Of a stretch of DNA of 64,000 bases, positions 12,580 to 22,001 are shown in pieces. The stretch covers positions 1 through 64,000 of the forward strand of contig JARROQ010000002.1 of NCBI GenBank assembly GCA_037383745.1, written 5' to 3'. Within the stretch, counting starts at the first letter, position 1. The number at the start of each line of letters is the position of its first letter. This DNA is from BN30871 sp037383745. Lineage in GTDB: Bacteria; Campylobacterota; Campylobacteria; Campylobacterales; Sulfurovaceae. Under the pieces are notes generated by a model. That model searched no databases and was not told the origin of the DNA. It worked only from the letters and a program-made list of their open reading frames with translations. The translations under genes were made by a program, and so were the position numbers.

Positions 12580-13020
12580 CTAGTGTAAAAAGTGGCGGAT
12601 GCCTGTAAAATAGAGTGCCATGCCATGCTCATTGGCAGCTTCGATCACCTCATCATCTCGTATGCTTCCCCCCGGCTCGATGATAGCCCGTACACCCGCA
12701 GCAGCAGCGGCATCGATACTATCTCGAAATGGGAAAAATGCTTCACTCGCAAGTACAGAGCCTCTCACATCGAGACCCATATCTTCTGCTTTTCTAAGCG
12801 CCGCTTTTGCAGCATCCACACGACTTGTCATCCCCATACCTATGGCAACCATAGCACTCTCTTTGACATACACGACACAATTTGACTTCGTACCCGCCGC
12901 AACTTTAAGCGCTATCTCCATATCTTTGAGGTTTTGTTGTGCCCTGCTTAAAGAGTTTGATTCTCTTTTTCTTTGAGAGCTCTTCGAGCGCCTCATCACT
13001 AAAATCCGCAGCAAATACAA
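12580..13020 (-). pseudogene. purH: purH, C-terminal part (out of frame with the N-terminal part)
   Basis: The real purH portion is about 12580-12930: from NLKDMEIALKVAAGTKSNCVVYVKESAMVAIGMG to the usual end GMALYFTGIRHFLH. This is the C-terminal third of the AICAR transformylase domain of PurH. The first ~28 codons of this frame are a shadow of the upstream piece. Compared with the family, the stretch that normally links LFKQG to KDMEIA (roughly 45-50 residues) is missing, and the two pieces are in different frames. The folate-dependent formylation of AICAR therefore cannot be carried out by this allele as written. Confidence 0.75.
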
Positions 13021-13978
13021 CTTCTAGGAAGATTTCATTCATCTTCACGGCAAGCTCAAGATCGATGATGCCATTGACAGCGACCACGCCGCCATAGGCT
13101 GAGATGGGGTCACATTTGAGCGCTTCGGTATAACTCTCAAGAAGCGTCTCTTTGATAGCAAATCCGCAAGGGTTACCATGCTTGACGATACACACGGCAT
13201 TTTCATCACCAAAAGCAGCTGCTATCTTAGCAGCTCCGCTGATATCGCCCATATTGTTAAAACTTGGCTCACCTTTAAGCACGATAAACTTATCGCTAAA
13301 GTGACTATCAAACTCATAGAGTGCACCATTTTGATGTGGGTTTTCACCATACCTTGTATCAAATACCTTTTTCCCTGTGATAAACTGATACGCACCAAAG
13401 CCCTGGTTGAATCTTCTGTTCATATAGTTTGCAATCATAGCATCATACGCTGCTGTATGCTCATACGCTTTTATCATCATATCTCGTCTAAACTCAACGG
13501 TGTTTGTACCGTTCTTGATATTAGTTAATACCAAATCATAATCAGCCACATCGGTAACGATAATCACGCTATCAAAATTTTTAGCAGCTGAGCGCACCAT
13601 AGCAGGCCCGCCGATATCTATATTCTCAATAATCTCTTCAAAATCATCGGTTTTTTCAATCGTTGCTTTAAACGGATAGAGGTTCACACAAACAAGATCG
13701 ATCCCCTCTACACCAAGCTCTTTGGCTTGATCAAGATGCGATTGCTTATCGCGTCTATGGAGTATGCCACCGTGAATGTAAGGATTGAGCGTTTTGACGC
13801 GCCCCTCAAAACACTCAGGAAACTTCGTCACCTCATTGGCTTCGATGACGGCTATGCCTGCCTCTTTGAGTTTATTGTATGTTCCGCCTGTACTTATGAT
13901 CTCATACCCAAGTGCTACTAACTCTTTTGCAAAGTTTGCAACACCGCTTTTGTCACTTACGCTAATTAATGCTCTCAT
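12905..13978 (-). pseudogene. purH: purH, N-terminal part: IMP cyclohydrolase and part of AICAR transformylase
   Basis: The N-terminus MRALISVSDKSGVANFAKELV, ISTGGTYNKL, and PECFEGRVKTLNPYIHGGIL identify the MGS-like IMP cyclohydrolase domain (about residues 1-150). The start of the transformylase domain follows (FDTRYGENPHQNGALY; CIVKHGNPCGFA; SAYGGVVAVNG). Homology ends at KKRIKLFKQGTTK, and the last ~8 residues are frameshifted. PurH catalyses the last two steps of IMP synthesis. The cyclohydrolase domain is whole, so only the transformylase step should be lost if the lesion is real. The gene follows purL by 11 bp on the same strand, in keeping with a purine operon. Confidence 0.85.
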
Positions 13979-13989
13979 CTATCCTCTTT

Positions 13990-16206
13990 CTATAAATCTT
14001 GTTCTATCGTTTTGGCAAATTGATTGAAATATACATCTTGCAAAGCAGATAACTCCATGCTCACATCATTGAGCCTGAAGCCCTCATCGGTAACTTCACC
14101 TAAGGACTCTATGTGCAGTCCAAGGTCCCTTGCCGTTGCAGCAACTTTTTGTGCATCTTCAGGCGCAACCTCGATGATAGCTCTACTTTGCGTCTCATCA
14201 AATATCCATCGTGGATCATCTAGGGCTATCTCTGCTTTTACCCCTTTGTTTGAAAGGGCTGCCATCTTTGCTAGTGCTATGGCGATACCACCCATACTCA
14301 AATCTTTGGCACTTTGAAGCAGGCCTTTTTTGTTTGCTTTTATCACAAACTCCCACAATCTCGCCTCAGCCGTATAGTCGATCCCCTCTAGTGTACCGCA
14401 AGTCTCACCGTAGAGCTCTTTGATATAGAGTGAACCGCCAAATGCTCCTTTTGTTTTACCGACAAGCAACAAAATATTGCCCGCTTTTTTAAAACTACTT
14501 GTAAGCACATTCCCGGCATCATCATTGAGCCCAACCATAGCAATAGCAGGCGTTGGATAGACGCTCACTCCGTTTGTCTCATTGTAGAGCGAGACATTAC
14601 CGCTGACAACCGGAGTCTCTAGCTCTTTACACGCCTCTTTGATCCCCTCACAACACTGTGCAAACTGCCACATCACCTCCGGGTTTTCCGGATTACCAAA
14701 GTTGAGACAATCTGTAATCGCCAAGGGTCTAGCACCGCTCATCGCGACATTTCTCCCACTCTCAACTACGGCAAGTGCTGCACCCTTAAAAGGGTCGATA
14801 TAGCAGTATCTCGGATTGCAATCACTACTCATAGCAAGGGCTCTGCCATTCTCTTTGATGCGTATCACGCTTGCATCCAAGCTTCCGGGTCGCTTGATAG
14901 TGTTTGTCTGCACCATCGAGTCATACTGATCATACACCCATGCCTTATCAACAACCTCCAAAGAGGCAAGGAGTTTTTCAAACGCCTCTTGATTGGCTAC
15001 TTTTGCAAAATCGGCTAAACTCTTTTGATTGACCGCATCGAGATAGGCAGGTCTTTTTGTAGGGCGATTGAGGATAGGCGCCTCTTCGCTCACGGGAGCT
15101 ATGGGCATATCGGCACATTTTTCACCATGCCAAAAGAGCTCCATCCTTCCTGTATCTGTTACCTCACCGATAACCGCACAATCAAGCCCCCATTTGTTAT
15201 AGATATCGATGATAGCTTGCTCACTTCCTTTTTTAGCACAGATAAGCATACGCTCTTGAGATTCAGAGAGCATAAACTCATACGGTGTCATCCCCTCTTC
15301 GCGAGCAGGTACCTTATCGAGATGCATGATCATCCCTGCACCCGTCTTGCCAGCCATCTCAAATGATGAGCTCGTCAGTCCTGCTGCACCCATATCTTGG
15401 ATACCAACAACATGATCGGTTTTAAAAAGCTCCAAACATGCTTCAAGCAATAGCTTTTCCGTAAAAGGGTCACCCACTTGCACGGTAGGACGCAGAGATT
15501 TACTCTCTTCTGTGAAGCTGTCACTACTCATAACAGCACCACCAAGACCGTCTCGTCCTGTTTTTGAGCCGACATAGATGACGGGATTGCCCATCCCCTC
15601 GGCAACACCTAAAAATATATCCTCTTTTTTGACAAGTCCTAGAGCAAAAGCATTGACTAGAATGTTGCCATTGTAGCTTGCATCAAAGCTGATCTCGCCG
15701 CCGATAGTGGGTACACCCATACAGTTGCCGTAACTTCCGATCCCTTCTACTACTCCACGCACTAAGTGTCTTTGGTATTTGGCACTCTCACTATCGCCTT
15801 TTATTTCACCAAATCGTAAAGAATTAAGATTGGCAACGGGTCTTGCACCCATCGTAAATACATCTCTAAGTATCCCGCCTACTCCGGTTGCTGCACCCTG
15901 GAAAGGCTCTATAAAACTCGGATGGTTATGACTCTCCATCTTAAATACCGCAGCAATTCCCTCACCTGCATCAATAACGCCGGCATTTTCACCCGGACCT
16001 TGTATCACCCAAGGTGCACTTACGGGAAACCCGTTGAGATATTTTTTACTCGATTTGTAAGAGCAGTGCTCACTCCACATAGCAGAAAATATCCCTATCT
16101 CAACAAGATTTGGTTCACGCTTTAAAATCTCTTTGATATGAGCATATTCATCCATGCTAAGTTTATGAGATTTGAGCACCTCTTCGATATTTTCTAAAGC
16201 CGACAT
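13990..16206 (-). CDS. purL: Phosphoribosylformylglycinamidine synthase subunit II
   Basis: This 738-residue, full-length small-type PurL makes FGAM from FGAR using ammonia delivered by PurQ, at the cost of ATP. It has the AIRS-type repeats: EIGIFSAMWSEHCSYKSS near residue 40, the ATP/Mg region FKMESHNHPSFIEPFQGAATGVGGI (about 90-115), GVPTIGGEISFD, and in the second half SGNVSLYNET and LSMGGIAIALAKMA. It is upstream of purH in the same direction with an 11 bp gap, so the two probably share a transcript. Nothing odd is seen in the sequence. Confidence 0.97.
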   Translation of the reverse strand: MSALENIEEVLKSHKLSMDEYAHIKEILKREPNLVEIGIFSAMWSEHCSYKSSKKYLNGFPVSAPWVIQGPGENAGVIDAGEGIAAVFKMESHNHPSFIEPFQGAATGVGGILRDVFTMGARPVANLNSLRFGEIKGDSESAKYQRHLVRGVVEGIGSYGNCMGVPTIGGEISFDASYNGNILVNAFALGLVKKEDIFLGVAEGMGNPVIYVGSKTGRDGLGGAVMSSDSFTEESKSLRPTVQVGDPFTEKLLLEACLELFKTDHVVGIQDMGAAGLTSSSFEMAGKTGAGMIMHLDKVPAREEGMTPYEFMLSESQERMLICAKKGSEQAIIDIYNKWGLDCAVIGEVTDTGRMELFWHGEKCADMPIAPVSEEAPILNRPTKRPAYLDAVNQKSLADFAKVANQEAFEKLLASLEVVDKAWVYDQYDSMVQTNTIKRPGSLDASVIRIKENGRALAMSSDCNPRYCYIDPFKGAALAVVESGRNVAMSGARPLAITDCLNFGNPENPEVMWQFAQCCEGIKEACKELETPVVSGNVSLYNETNGVSVYPTPAIAMVGLNDDAGNVLTSSFKKAGNILLLVGKTKGAFGGSLYIKELYGETCGTLEGIDYTAEARLWEFVIKANKKGLLQSAKDLSMGGIAIALAKMAALSNKGVKAEIALDDPRWIFDETQSRAIIEVAPEDAQKVAATARDLGLHIESLGEVTDEGFRLNDVSMELSALQDVYFNQFAKTIEQDL

Positions 16207-16261
16207 TTGCGTATTCCTTTGGAGGGTAAAATGTAGTGTATTTTAGTGAAAAAGTGCTAAA

Positions 16262-16280
16262 TATGGGATGAAATCCCATA
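16262..16280 (-). terminator. Candidate terminator hairpin after the DUF4405 gene
   Basis: This is a perfect 8 bp stem, TATGGGAT/ATCCCATA, with a 3-base loop, about 50 bp past the stop of the DUF4405 gene and before purL. The following T-tract on the minus strand (CACTTTTTC) is short and displaced, so it could instead be an attenuation hairpin. Confidence 0.4.
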
Positions 16281-16327
16281 CTCTAAAAGTTTAAAATTTG
16301 GAGTAAACGCTACAAAGAGCAAGAAGA

Positions 16328-16813
16328 TTATTGCAATATCTTATTTAAAAGCTCTATCTGCTTGCCAAAATCATCTCTTGCGATATCATAAACGGAAGTT
16401 TGGGCATTGACAGGAGTGGTACTAAAGGATTGTAAACGTGCTACTAACTCCTCTTCGCCAATGCGACTTATCTTGGAGAGGTCTGCGATGTCTGTTTTTG
16501 CCATAATAGTCATAGGCAACACAAAAGGTTTCTCGTGCTTTGCCCCGCCTAAACTCAAAAAGCTAAGCGCTAGAAGTATGATAAATATCCCGTTGATTAC
16601 TCTACCGGAAAAAGTATCAAAAGAGTTTTTAAATCCCTTGAAGTTGAGCACTATATGCAAAACAACAGCTGCGACCATCAAGAGCCCCAACCACTCATGA
16701 GCAACTTTATTTAATCCCGTATCAACATGGAAAAACATCAAAATACCGGTTACAGCAATAAGTAAAAAAGAACCTCCAACCAAGGGAGTCACCCATTTTC
16801 TCTCAAACTTCAC
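16328..16813 (-). CDS. DUF4405-family membrane protein
   Basis: This 161-residue protein starts MKFERKWVTPLVGGSFLLIAVTGILMFFH and has four membrane segments in the first ~110 residues. Histidines lie at or near the membrane (FFHVDTG, AHEWLG, VLHIVLNF) in the pattern of small b-type cytochrome-like DUF4405 proteins. The family may bind haem and pair with redox partners, but this is not proven. The C-terminal ~60 residues are soluble (DIADLSKISRIGEEELVARL) and look like a helix-hairpin-helix-type element with unknown role. It is separate from purL by 120 bp. Confidence 0.75.
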   Translation of the reverse strand: MKFERKWVTPLVGGSFLLIAVTGILMFFHVDTGLNKVAHEWLGLLMVAAVVLHIVLNFKGFKNSFDTFSGRVINGIFIILLALSFLSLGGAKHEKPFVLPMTIMAKTDIADLSKISRIGEEELVARLQSFSTTPVNAQTSVYDIARDDFGKQIELLNKILQ

Positions 16814-16906
16814 AACAATCCTTTTTTTGTTGTATTTTATAGCTTTTAGATTAACCTGAGTTAAATATTTTTATCTTACTTAAACCCTAAAAAAGTAATA
16901 AGTAGA

Positions 16907-16912
16907 TACAAT
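16907..16912 (+). promoter_or_regulatory. Candidate -10 box for dut
   Basis: TACAAT lies 26 bp before the ATG of dut, with T-rich phased sequence upstream; AAAAAGGGAAAAAT is the ribosome binding site. Confidence 0.45.
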
Positions 16913-16937
16913 TTACAAGCTAAAAAAAGGGAAAAAT

Positions 16938-17612
16938 ATGTCAAAAATAGCCTCCATGTTAGAGCTCCAGCAGCAACTCAATGATGCCACCAACGGGAAA
17001 GAGTGGGAAGAAGGAGTCACTGCGCAAGGAAAGATCATCAACTGGAAGCGATGCATCTATCTTGAGTGTGCCGAACTTGTCGAGTCTTATCCGTGGAAAC
17101 ACTGGAAAGATATCAGTGCCCCTGCTGATACGGAAAATATAAAGATAGAGGTTGTAGATATCTGGCATTTTGTGATGAGTGAGGTTTTAAGACTCAATAG
17201 AGGTAGAGGCATAGAAGAGATTGCCAAAGAGATCAAATCACTTCAAAACTTCTGCATCATACAAGATGAGGCGAAAGAGATTGATGACAATCACCTTGAG
17301 CAGATCGCCAATATTGAAGATTTTATAAAAACTATTTTCATGGAAGCAAGTTGGCAGGATATCCTTGAAAAATATCTTACGATACTTGCACAATCAGGAC
17401 TCAATGTAGACTCCCTCTACTCTTTGTATATCGGCAAAAATATCCTCAATCAGTTTAGACAAGACCATGGATACAAAGATGGAACCTATAAAAAATTATG
17501 GGGCAATGTCGAGGATAATGTCGTGATGCAAGAGATCCTCAAAGAGCATCCAAATATCACTCCTTATGAGCTCTATGATGCGCTCAAAGAGAGATATGAA
17601 GATTTAGACTAA
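16938..17612 (+). CDS. dut: Dimeric dUTP diphosphatase (all-alpha, MazG-like fold)
   Basis: This 224-residue enzyme hydrolyses dUTP (and dUDP) to dUMP, keeping uracil out of DNA and feeding thymidylate synthesis. It belongs to the dimeric dUTPase type found in Campylobacter and kinetoplastids, not to the trimeric beta-type. Metal-binding acidic residues are visible in WKRCIYLECAELVESYPWKHWK (E-x-x-E, about residues 38-55) and in KIEVVDIWHFVMSE (E and D, about 71-84). Further motifs are QDILEKYLTI and FRQDHGYKDGTYKKLWG near the C-terminus. It stands alone, convergent with the lipoprotein gene 8 bp downstream. Confidence 0.93.
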   Translation: MSKIASMLELQQQLNDATNGKEWEEGVTAQGKIINWKRCIYLECAELVESYPWKHWKDISAPADTENIKIEVVDIWHFVMSEVLRLNRGRGIEEIAKEIKSLQNFCIIQDEAKEIDDNHLEQIANIEDFIKTIFMEASWQDILEKYLTILAQSGLNVDSLYSLYIGKNILNQFRQDHGYKDGTYKKLWGNVEDNVVMQEILKEHPNITPYELYDALKERYEDLD

Positions 17613-17619
17613 AGGTGCC

Positions 17620-18300
17620 CTAAAGTTTTTTGGAGAGATTTACAGAAGTTTTTCCGCCTGCGCCGACTCTTACTTCTGTGGCTATGCGTATATTTTTTAC
17701 ACTATCAAATCCACACTCGTCACCGCAAACAACCGTTCCAATGACATAATAACGACCCGCAGGTACTCCATAAAAAACAAACTCTCCCTTCTCGTTAGAT
17801 GTTGTAAATCTAAGGTAATTAAAGAGTCTTTTATCGGCAGGTGTCATGATTCTGCCTTTTACATAGCTTTGCACATACCACTCTTTAGAATAACTTGTAA
17901 TCGGATTGAGATAGAGTCTTGTTCCTTTGGCATTGAGCACCATAGTGCCGCTGTTTTCTAAAAATATGCGACCCCTTATAGTACTACGACCGTTTCTTGC
18001 CAATTTTTTATACTCGTCTGTCGGAAAATCCATGCGCTCATACACTTCATCATTTTGCATATCTTCAACAGTGACAGAACCTTCGTGGATATTGTTATCG
18101 ATATCGGAAAGATCAACGATCTCTTCATCATCCATATCATCAAGTGGTGGCCACTGTGATGTGTTTTCACTTTTTGGTCCCGGTAAACTCGGTACTCTTA
18201 GAGTATCACAACCCGTGATAAATAGAGCAAAAAATAGCGCCGGAATTAAAAAAATAATAATCCTATTCAAAATGACAACCTTTACAATATTGATAGGCAT
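17620..18300 (-). CDS. Lipoprotein with carboxypeptidase-regulatory-like domain
   Basis: The N-terminus has a hydrophobic stretch ending in a lipobox (ALFITGC), so the mature protein is lipid-anchored at the cysteine. A TTG at about 18270 with AAAGG upstream is a plausible alternative start, giving a shorter signal peptide. After an acidic linker (DDMDDEEIVDLSD) the C-terminal half reads RSTIRGRIFLENSG, YVKGRIMTPADKR, GEFVFYGVPAGRYYVIGTV. This is the beta-sandwich of carboxypeptidase-regulatory-like/SpaA-type domains. It probably has a cell-envelope structural role; no partner is evident. Confidence 0.7.
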   Translation of the reverse strand: MPINIVKVVILNRIIIFLIPALFFALFITGCDTLRVPSLPGPKSENTSQWPPLDDMDDEEIVDLSDIDNNIHEGSVTVEDMQNDEVYERMDFPTDEYKKLARNGRSTIRGRIFLENSGTMVLNAKGTRLYLNPITSYSKEWYVQSYVKGRIMTPADKRLFNYLRFTTSNEKGEFVFYGVPAGRYYVIGTVVCGDECGFDSVKNIRIATEVRVGAGGKTSVNLSKKL

Positions 18301-18378
18301 ATTATATCAAATTTATATTATATAAAAGGTATCTCCAACAACCTTAGATGCGCATAATTGGTTTTGTAAATGCCCTCA

Positions 18379-19719
18379 CTATTTCCCAAGACAAAATTCA
18401 CCAAACATCTTATCTAAGATATCTTCATTGTCATACGGTTTTGATATAAGAGATATCTTTTTGAGTGCTTCATTGAGATGATACGAGAAAAATTCAAGCT
18501 CAGATTTTGCCAAAAATAGTCTCGACTCTCCTATATGTGACAATGCATCGCTGAGTGCTAAAATTTGTCTGCTTGTTACTAGCATGATCTCATCATCTTT
18601 TGCTATGGAATCAAGCAAGGATTGTAGTGCCTCTGTCAGATTGGTAAAATTCTCTTTGATGCTAATCTTCAACGCTCCATCTTCTAAAAAAGGGTGTGCT
18701 ATCTTTTGATTGAGATCTGATTTGTTAATCACTTTTATAAGGTGTTTAGAAGGGTCAAGATCTGTAAGTTTCGCCATGATATCCTCATCAAGTTGATCAA
18801 ACTCTCTACTCCCGTCAAAAAGTGCTATGATGATATCTGCTTCTTCTATGGAGGCTAAAGATCTCTGAACGCCGATCTGCTCTATGGCATCGTTTGATTC
18901 TCTAATACCTGCGGTGTCAATGAGTCGTATCAGATGAGAGCCGATTCTCACAGACTCCTCGATGGTATCTCTCGTTGTGCCCTCTATATCACTCACAATC
19001 GCCCGCTCATAATCTAAAAAGCGGTTTAGCAATGAACTTTTCCCGACATTGGGTTTGCCCACAATTGCGACCCTAAAGCCCTCTATGAGACCTTTTCTTC
19101 TATGACTACTCTCTAAGATAGCGCGCAGTTTATCTTCAAGAATATCTAGCTTTTGTGCAATAGTCTCTTGGATATCAACGGGAAGGTCCTCTTCAGCATA
19201 ATCTATCATCACTTCAGAATTTGCCAAAATAAGCAAAAGCTGCTCTCTGCTCTGCTCCACAAAGTCTAAGAGTGAGCCTTTGAGCTGTTTGGCAAGTATT
19301 TTTGCCGCGTCAAGATTTTTTGCTTCGATTATTTTAGCAATAGCTTCGGCTTGTGATAGATCTATCTTGCCGTTTAAAAATGCTCTTTTGCTATACTCTC
19401 CGGGCTCAGCCAACCTTGCGCCATAATGCACACACAGATCGATGATTTCACTCGAGATTATATAACCACCATGACACTGAAACTCAACGATATCTTCACC
19501 TGTAAAACTATGGGGGGATTTAAAATAGATAACAACCGCTTCATCGATAAGCTCACCTTGCGCATCATAAAGTGGAGAGAGATGGGCATATCTTGGCTTG
19601 AGCTCATTGTGAGCCGTTACTTTTTTTGCGATCTCAAGCGATTTTGATCCGCTGAGTCTCACAATAGAGATCGAACCGATCCCGCTAGCACTCGCATTTG
19701 CAACTATCGTATCATTCAT
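18379..19719 (-). CDS. mnmE: tRNA uridine-5-carboxymethylaminomethyl modification GTPase MnmE
   Basis: This 446-residue, full-length protein works with MnmG to modify U34 of tRNAs that read split codon boxes. An N-terminal folate-binding domain (residues 1-118; GEDIVEFQCHGG, GEYSKRAFLNGKIDL) is followed by a helical domain and an inserted GTPase: GKPNVGKSS at 221-229, the DTAG box in LIRLIDTAG, and NKSD further on. The protein ends in FCLGK, keeping the C-terminal CxGK motif with the functional cysteine. It overlaps the end of the yidC-jag gene by 8 bp, the usual yidC-jag-mnmE order of this phylum. Confidence 0.97.
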   Translation of the reverse strand: MNDTIVANASASGIGSISIVRLSGSKSLEIAKKVTAHNELKPRYAHLSPLYDAQGELIDEAVVIYFKSPHSFTGEDIVEFQCHGGYIISSEIIDLCVHYGARLAEPGEYSKRAFLNGKIDLSQAEAIAKIIEAKNLDAAKILAKQLKGSLLDFVEQSREQLLLILANSEVMIDYAEEDLPVDIQETIAQKLDILEDKLRAILESSHRRKGLIEGFRVAIVGKPNVGKSSLLNRFLDYERAIVSDIEGTTRDTIEESVRIGSHLIRLIDTAGIRESNDAIEQIGVQRSLASIEEADIIIALFDGSREFDQLDEDIMAKLTDLDPSKHLIKVINKSDLNQKIAHPFLEDGALKISIKENFTNLTEALQSLLDSIAKDDEIMLVTSRQILALSDALSHIGESRLFLAKSELEFFSYHLNEALKKISLISKPYDNEDILDKMFGEFCLGK

Positions 19720-21757
19720 CGTTATTGGACAAAAAATCGTTTATGATGATATATTTCTCGCCGTTTTGATTTGTCTTGGCGGCAATGTACTTATTTGGGA
19801 AATGGTCTCTCAATTTCTCTAAAGCAATCTGAACCAATATACCATCAAACACTCTTGTGCGTGCTCTGCCTTCAGCCTCAACTTTTGTTATGACAGGTTT
19901 TAGAAGCCCCTCTACCATCTGTTCTTGTGATGTGAGAAAACTTGCTATCTCAAGCTTTAAAAAGAGATCATACTTACTATATATCCAGTTAAAAATCATA
20001 TAAGAAAGCGCATTGTATCTATAGCCCTCTTTGCCGATAAGCAGAGCTGCATCTTCACCGTCTATAAAGATAAATGCATTCTGCTCGATGACATCTACCT
20101 CAATAACATCGATGCTAAAACATGATTTTTCAAAGAGGATTTTGAGCTCATCTTCTATCTTTTTTGCTAAATGATTATGAGAAACATGCTCATGCTCTTT
20201 CATCATCTCTTCGACAACTTCGCTTAAAGGTATATTATTTGTAAGCCAATAGAGCACAAGACCTGCCGGGAATGTTATAAAAAATGCCGTCATAATAACA
20301 GGGAAAAATTTAAATATCTTCTCTTGAAGCGGATCGGTAAAATTACTCGGCGTGATACGCTGCTGGAGATACATAGAAAGTCCCATGAGGAGTGGCAACA
20401 CCCAATATTGATCCATTCTAGAGAGATCTTGTATCCATAGTATCCAAGGGGCACCTTGAAGCTCATCGGCATTTAAAAGCACTCTATACAGAGCAAAAAA
20501 GACAGGAATTTGCAAAAGAAGCGGGAGGCAGCCTCCAAGCGGATTGGCGCCGTTCTTCTGATAAAGCTCCATCATTTTTACATTTAATTTTTGTTTATCA
20601 TCTTTGTATTTCTCTTTGAGGTCTTTCATCTTAGGAGCTAAATCTTTTAGCTTCTGCATAGACATCATCCCTTTAAAAGAGAGTGGGAAAAGTATAAGTT
20701 TCACTAAAATTGTAAAAATCACAATGGCCCAACCCCAGTTTGCAACAACATGGTCATGTATCCAGCGAATAACCGTAAAAAACGGCTCAGAGAGGAAAGT
20801 AAACCAACCATACTCAATCACGCTTGTAAGCTCCGGATTGATAGAGGAGAGTGCCTTATACTCTTTTGGTCCGATATATCCACTAAAGGCGTAATCGTCT
20901 TTGAGTGCTACAAACATGAGAGGGTCTCCGTTTGCCTCTTTGAGTACCGAGACATTCATACCTGTAGTGAGATTATAAAAAAGTGTCGTATAGTATCTAT
21001 CAAATGATGAGATAATCTTCGCGCCTTCAAACGACTCCTCACCTGTGGCATCACCGTCTTCTATCACATCAGTCTCACCTGAGGCCTTTTTAATAAGTGC
21101 ACCTTTGGCTACCATATATTTTGATTTATCAGCTTGTGGTCTTGCGCCGTTTGTTACAAAATACTCAGCAGGCTGTGATGTCTTTATCTCAACATTATAA
21201 CTTCCATTACTATGAAAAGTAACTTTTTTTGTAACGCTCAAAGTTGAAAGCTTTTGTGTAAAGGTAACAGTTTGTGGCTCTTCACCTAATGCCAACTCTT
21301 TACTACCAAAATCCATAGTATAAGGTACTGTGAATGCCTCTTTTGCAAGTGCAGGGTCTTTAAATCTTATCTCAAGCGGCTTTGCTCCCTCGGGTGCAAA
21401 AAGCTTACGATACTCGCCCTCTTCTTTATATTTATCTTCAAGGAGTGTCACTTGAGATATCCTAGCAAACTTATCGATAACCCAGATAAATTTGCCGTTA
21501 AGCACTTTAAGCTCAACTTCACTATCGGCAATTTCATTTTGAGGGGCTATCGCTTTATCTTCTTCTACTGCCGGAGTGGATTGTGATGCGATACTCGTTG
21601 GAGTTTGTGGTGTTGCTTGTGTCTGTGGAGCGGTACTATTGATATCTGTGGTATTAAGCGGTGCTTGTGGTGGCATAAGATAACTAAATCCCACAAATAT
21701 CAAAATCGACAGAACTAAAGCTATTAATAATCTTTTTTGAAGGTCTTGCTGTTCCAA
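19712..21757 (-). CDS. yidC: YidC membrane insertase fused in frame to a Jag/KhpB protein lacking its N-terminus
   Basis: Residues 1-509 are YidC: first membrane anchor (LLIALVLSILIFVGFSYLMPP), the periplasmic beta domain, then the insertase core from FFTVIRWIHDHVVANWGW to GLVLYWLTNNI. At residue ~510 the sequence switches to Jag: a KH domain (FIFIDGEDAALLIGKEGYRYNALSYMIF, about 550-580) and a C-terminal R3H-type domain (KVEAEGRARTRVFDGILVQIALEKLRDHFPNKYI). The basic cytoplasmic tail of YidC and the Jag N-terminal domain are both missing, and no stop separates them. In related bacteria these are two adjacent genes. Either a real in-frame deletion made a membrane-bound KH/R3H protein, or the assembly is wrong near 20230. 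Confidence 0.9.
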   Translation of the reverse strand: MEQQDLQKRLLIALVLSILIFVGFSYLMPPQAPLNTTDINSTAPQTQATPQTPTSIASQSTPAVEEDKAIAPQNEIADSEVELKVLNGKFIWVIDKFARISQVTLLEDKYKEEGEYRKLFAPEGAKPLEIRFKDPALAKEAFTVPYTMDFGSKELALGEEPQTVTFTQKLSTLSVTKKVTFHSNGSYNVEIKTSQPAEYFVTNGARPQADKSKYMVAKGALIKKASGETDVIEDGDATGEESFEGAKIISSFDRYYTTLFYNLTTGMNVSVLKEANGDPLMFVALKDDYAFSGYIGPKEYKALSSINPELTSVIEYGWFTFLSEPFFTVIRWIHDHVVANWGWAIVIFTILVKLILFPLSFKGMMSMQKLKDLAPKMKDLKEKYKDDKQKLNVKMMELYQKNGANPLGGCLPLLLQIPVFFALYRVLLNADELQGAPWILWIQDLSRMDQYWVLPLLMGLSMYLQQRITPSNFTDPLQEKIFKFFPVIMTAFFITFPAGLVLYWLTNNIPLSEVVEEMMKEHEHVSHNHLAKKIEDELKILFEKSCFSIDVIEVDVIEQNAFIFIDGEDAALLIGKEGYRYNALSYMIFNWIYSKYDLFLKLEIASFLTSQEQMVEGLLKPVITKVEAEGRARTRVFDGILVQIALEKLRDHFPNKYIAAKTNQNGEKYIIINDFLSNNDE

Positions 21758-21785
21758 ATTGACGCCTTTATTTTAAGAATGTTTA

Positions 21786-22001
21786 TTAGGGTTTACTCTT
21801 TTTAGGGCTGAAAGAAAAGTTTTAGAGAGTACGGTATACGCCTCATCTAATATCTTAGCTTTTGAGACAAATATATAGCTCCCCTCGCTTAATATATCGC
21901 TCTTATCTATAAAAAGGGCCCTTAAAAGTCTTTTTGCCCTGTTTCGTTTTATTGCATTTCCTATCTTCTTACTGGAAACAAACGCTACATTATGCTCTTC
22001 T
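21786..22001 (-). pseudogene. rnpA: rnpA fragment: RNase P protein component without its N-terminus
   Basis: The frame ending at the TAA 21786 reads VAFVSSKKIGNAIKRNRAKRLLR..., the central RNR signature of RnpA, then YIFVSKAKILDEAY to the C-terminus. The family's first ~40-45 residues, with the aromatic RNA-leader cleft, are absent, and no start codon with a ribosome binding site precedes it. The frame overlaps the end of rpmH. RnpA is normally essential with the catalytic RNA, so this allele as written would be lethal unless another copy exists. Confidence 0.8.
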
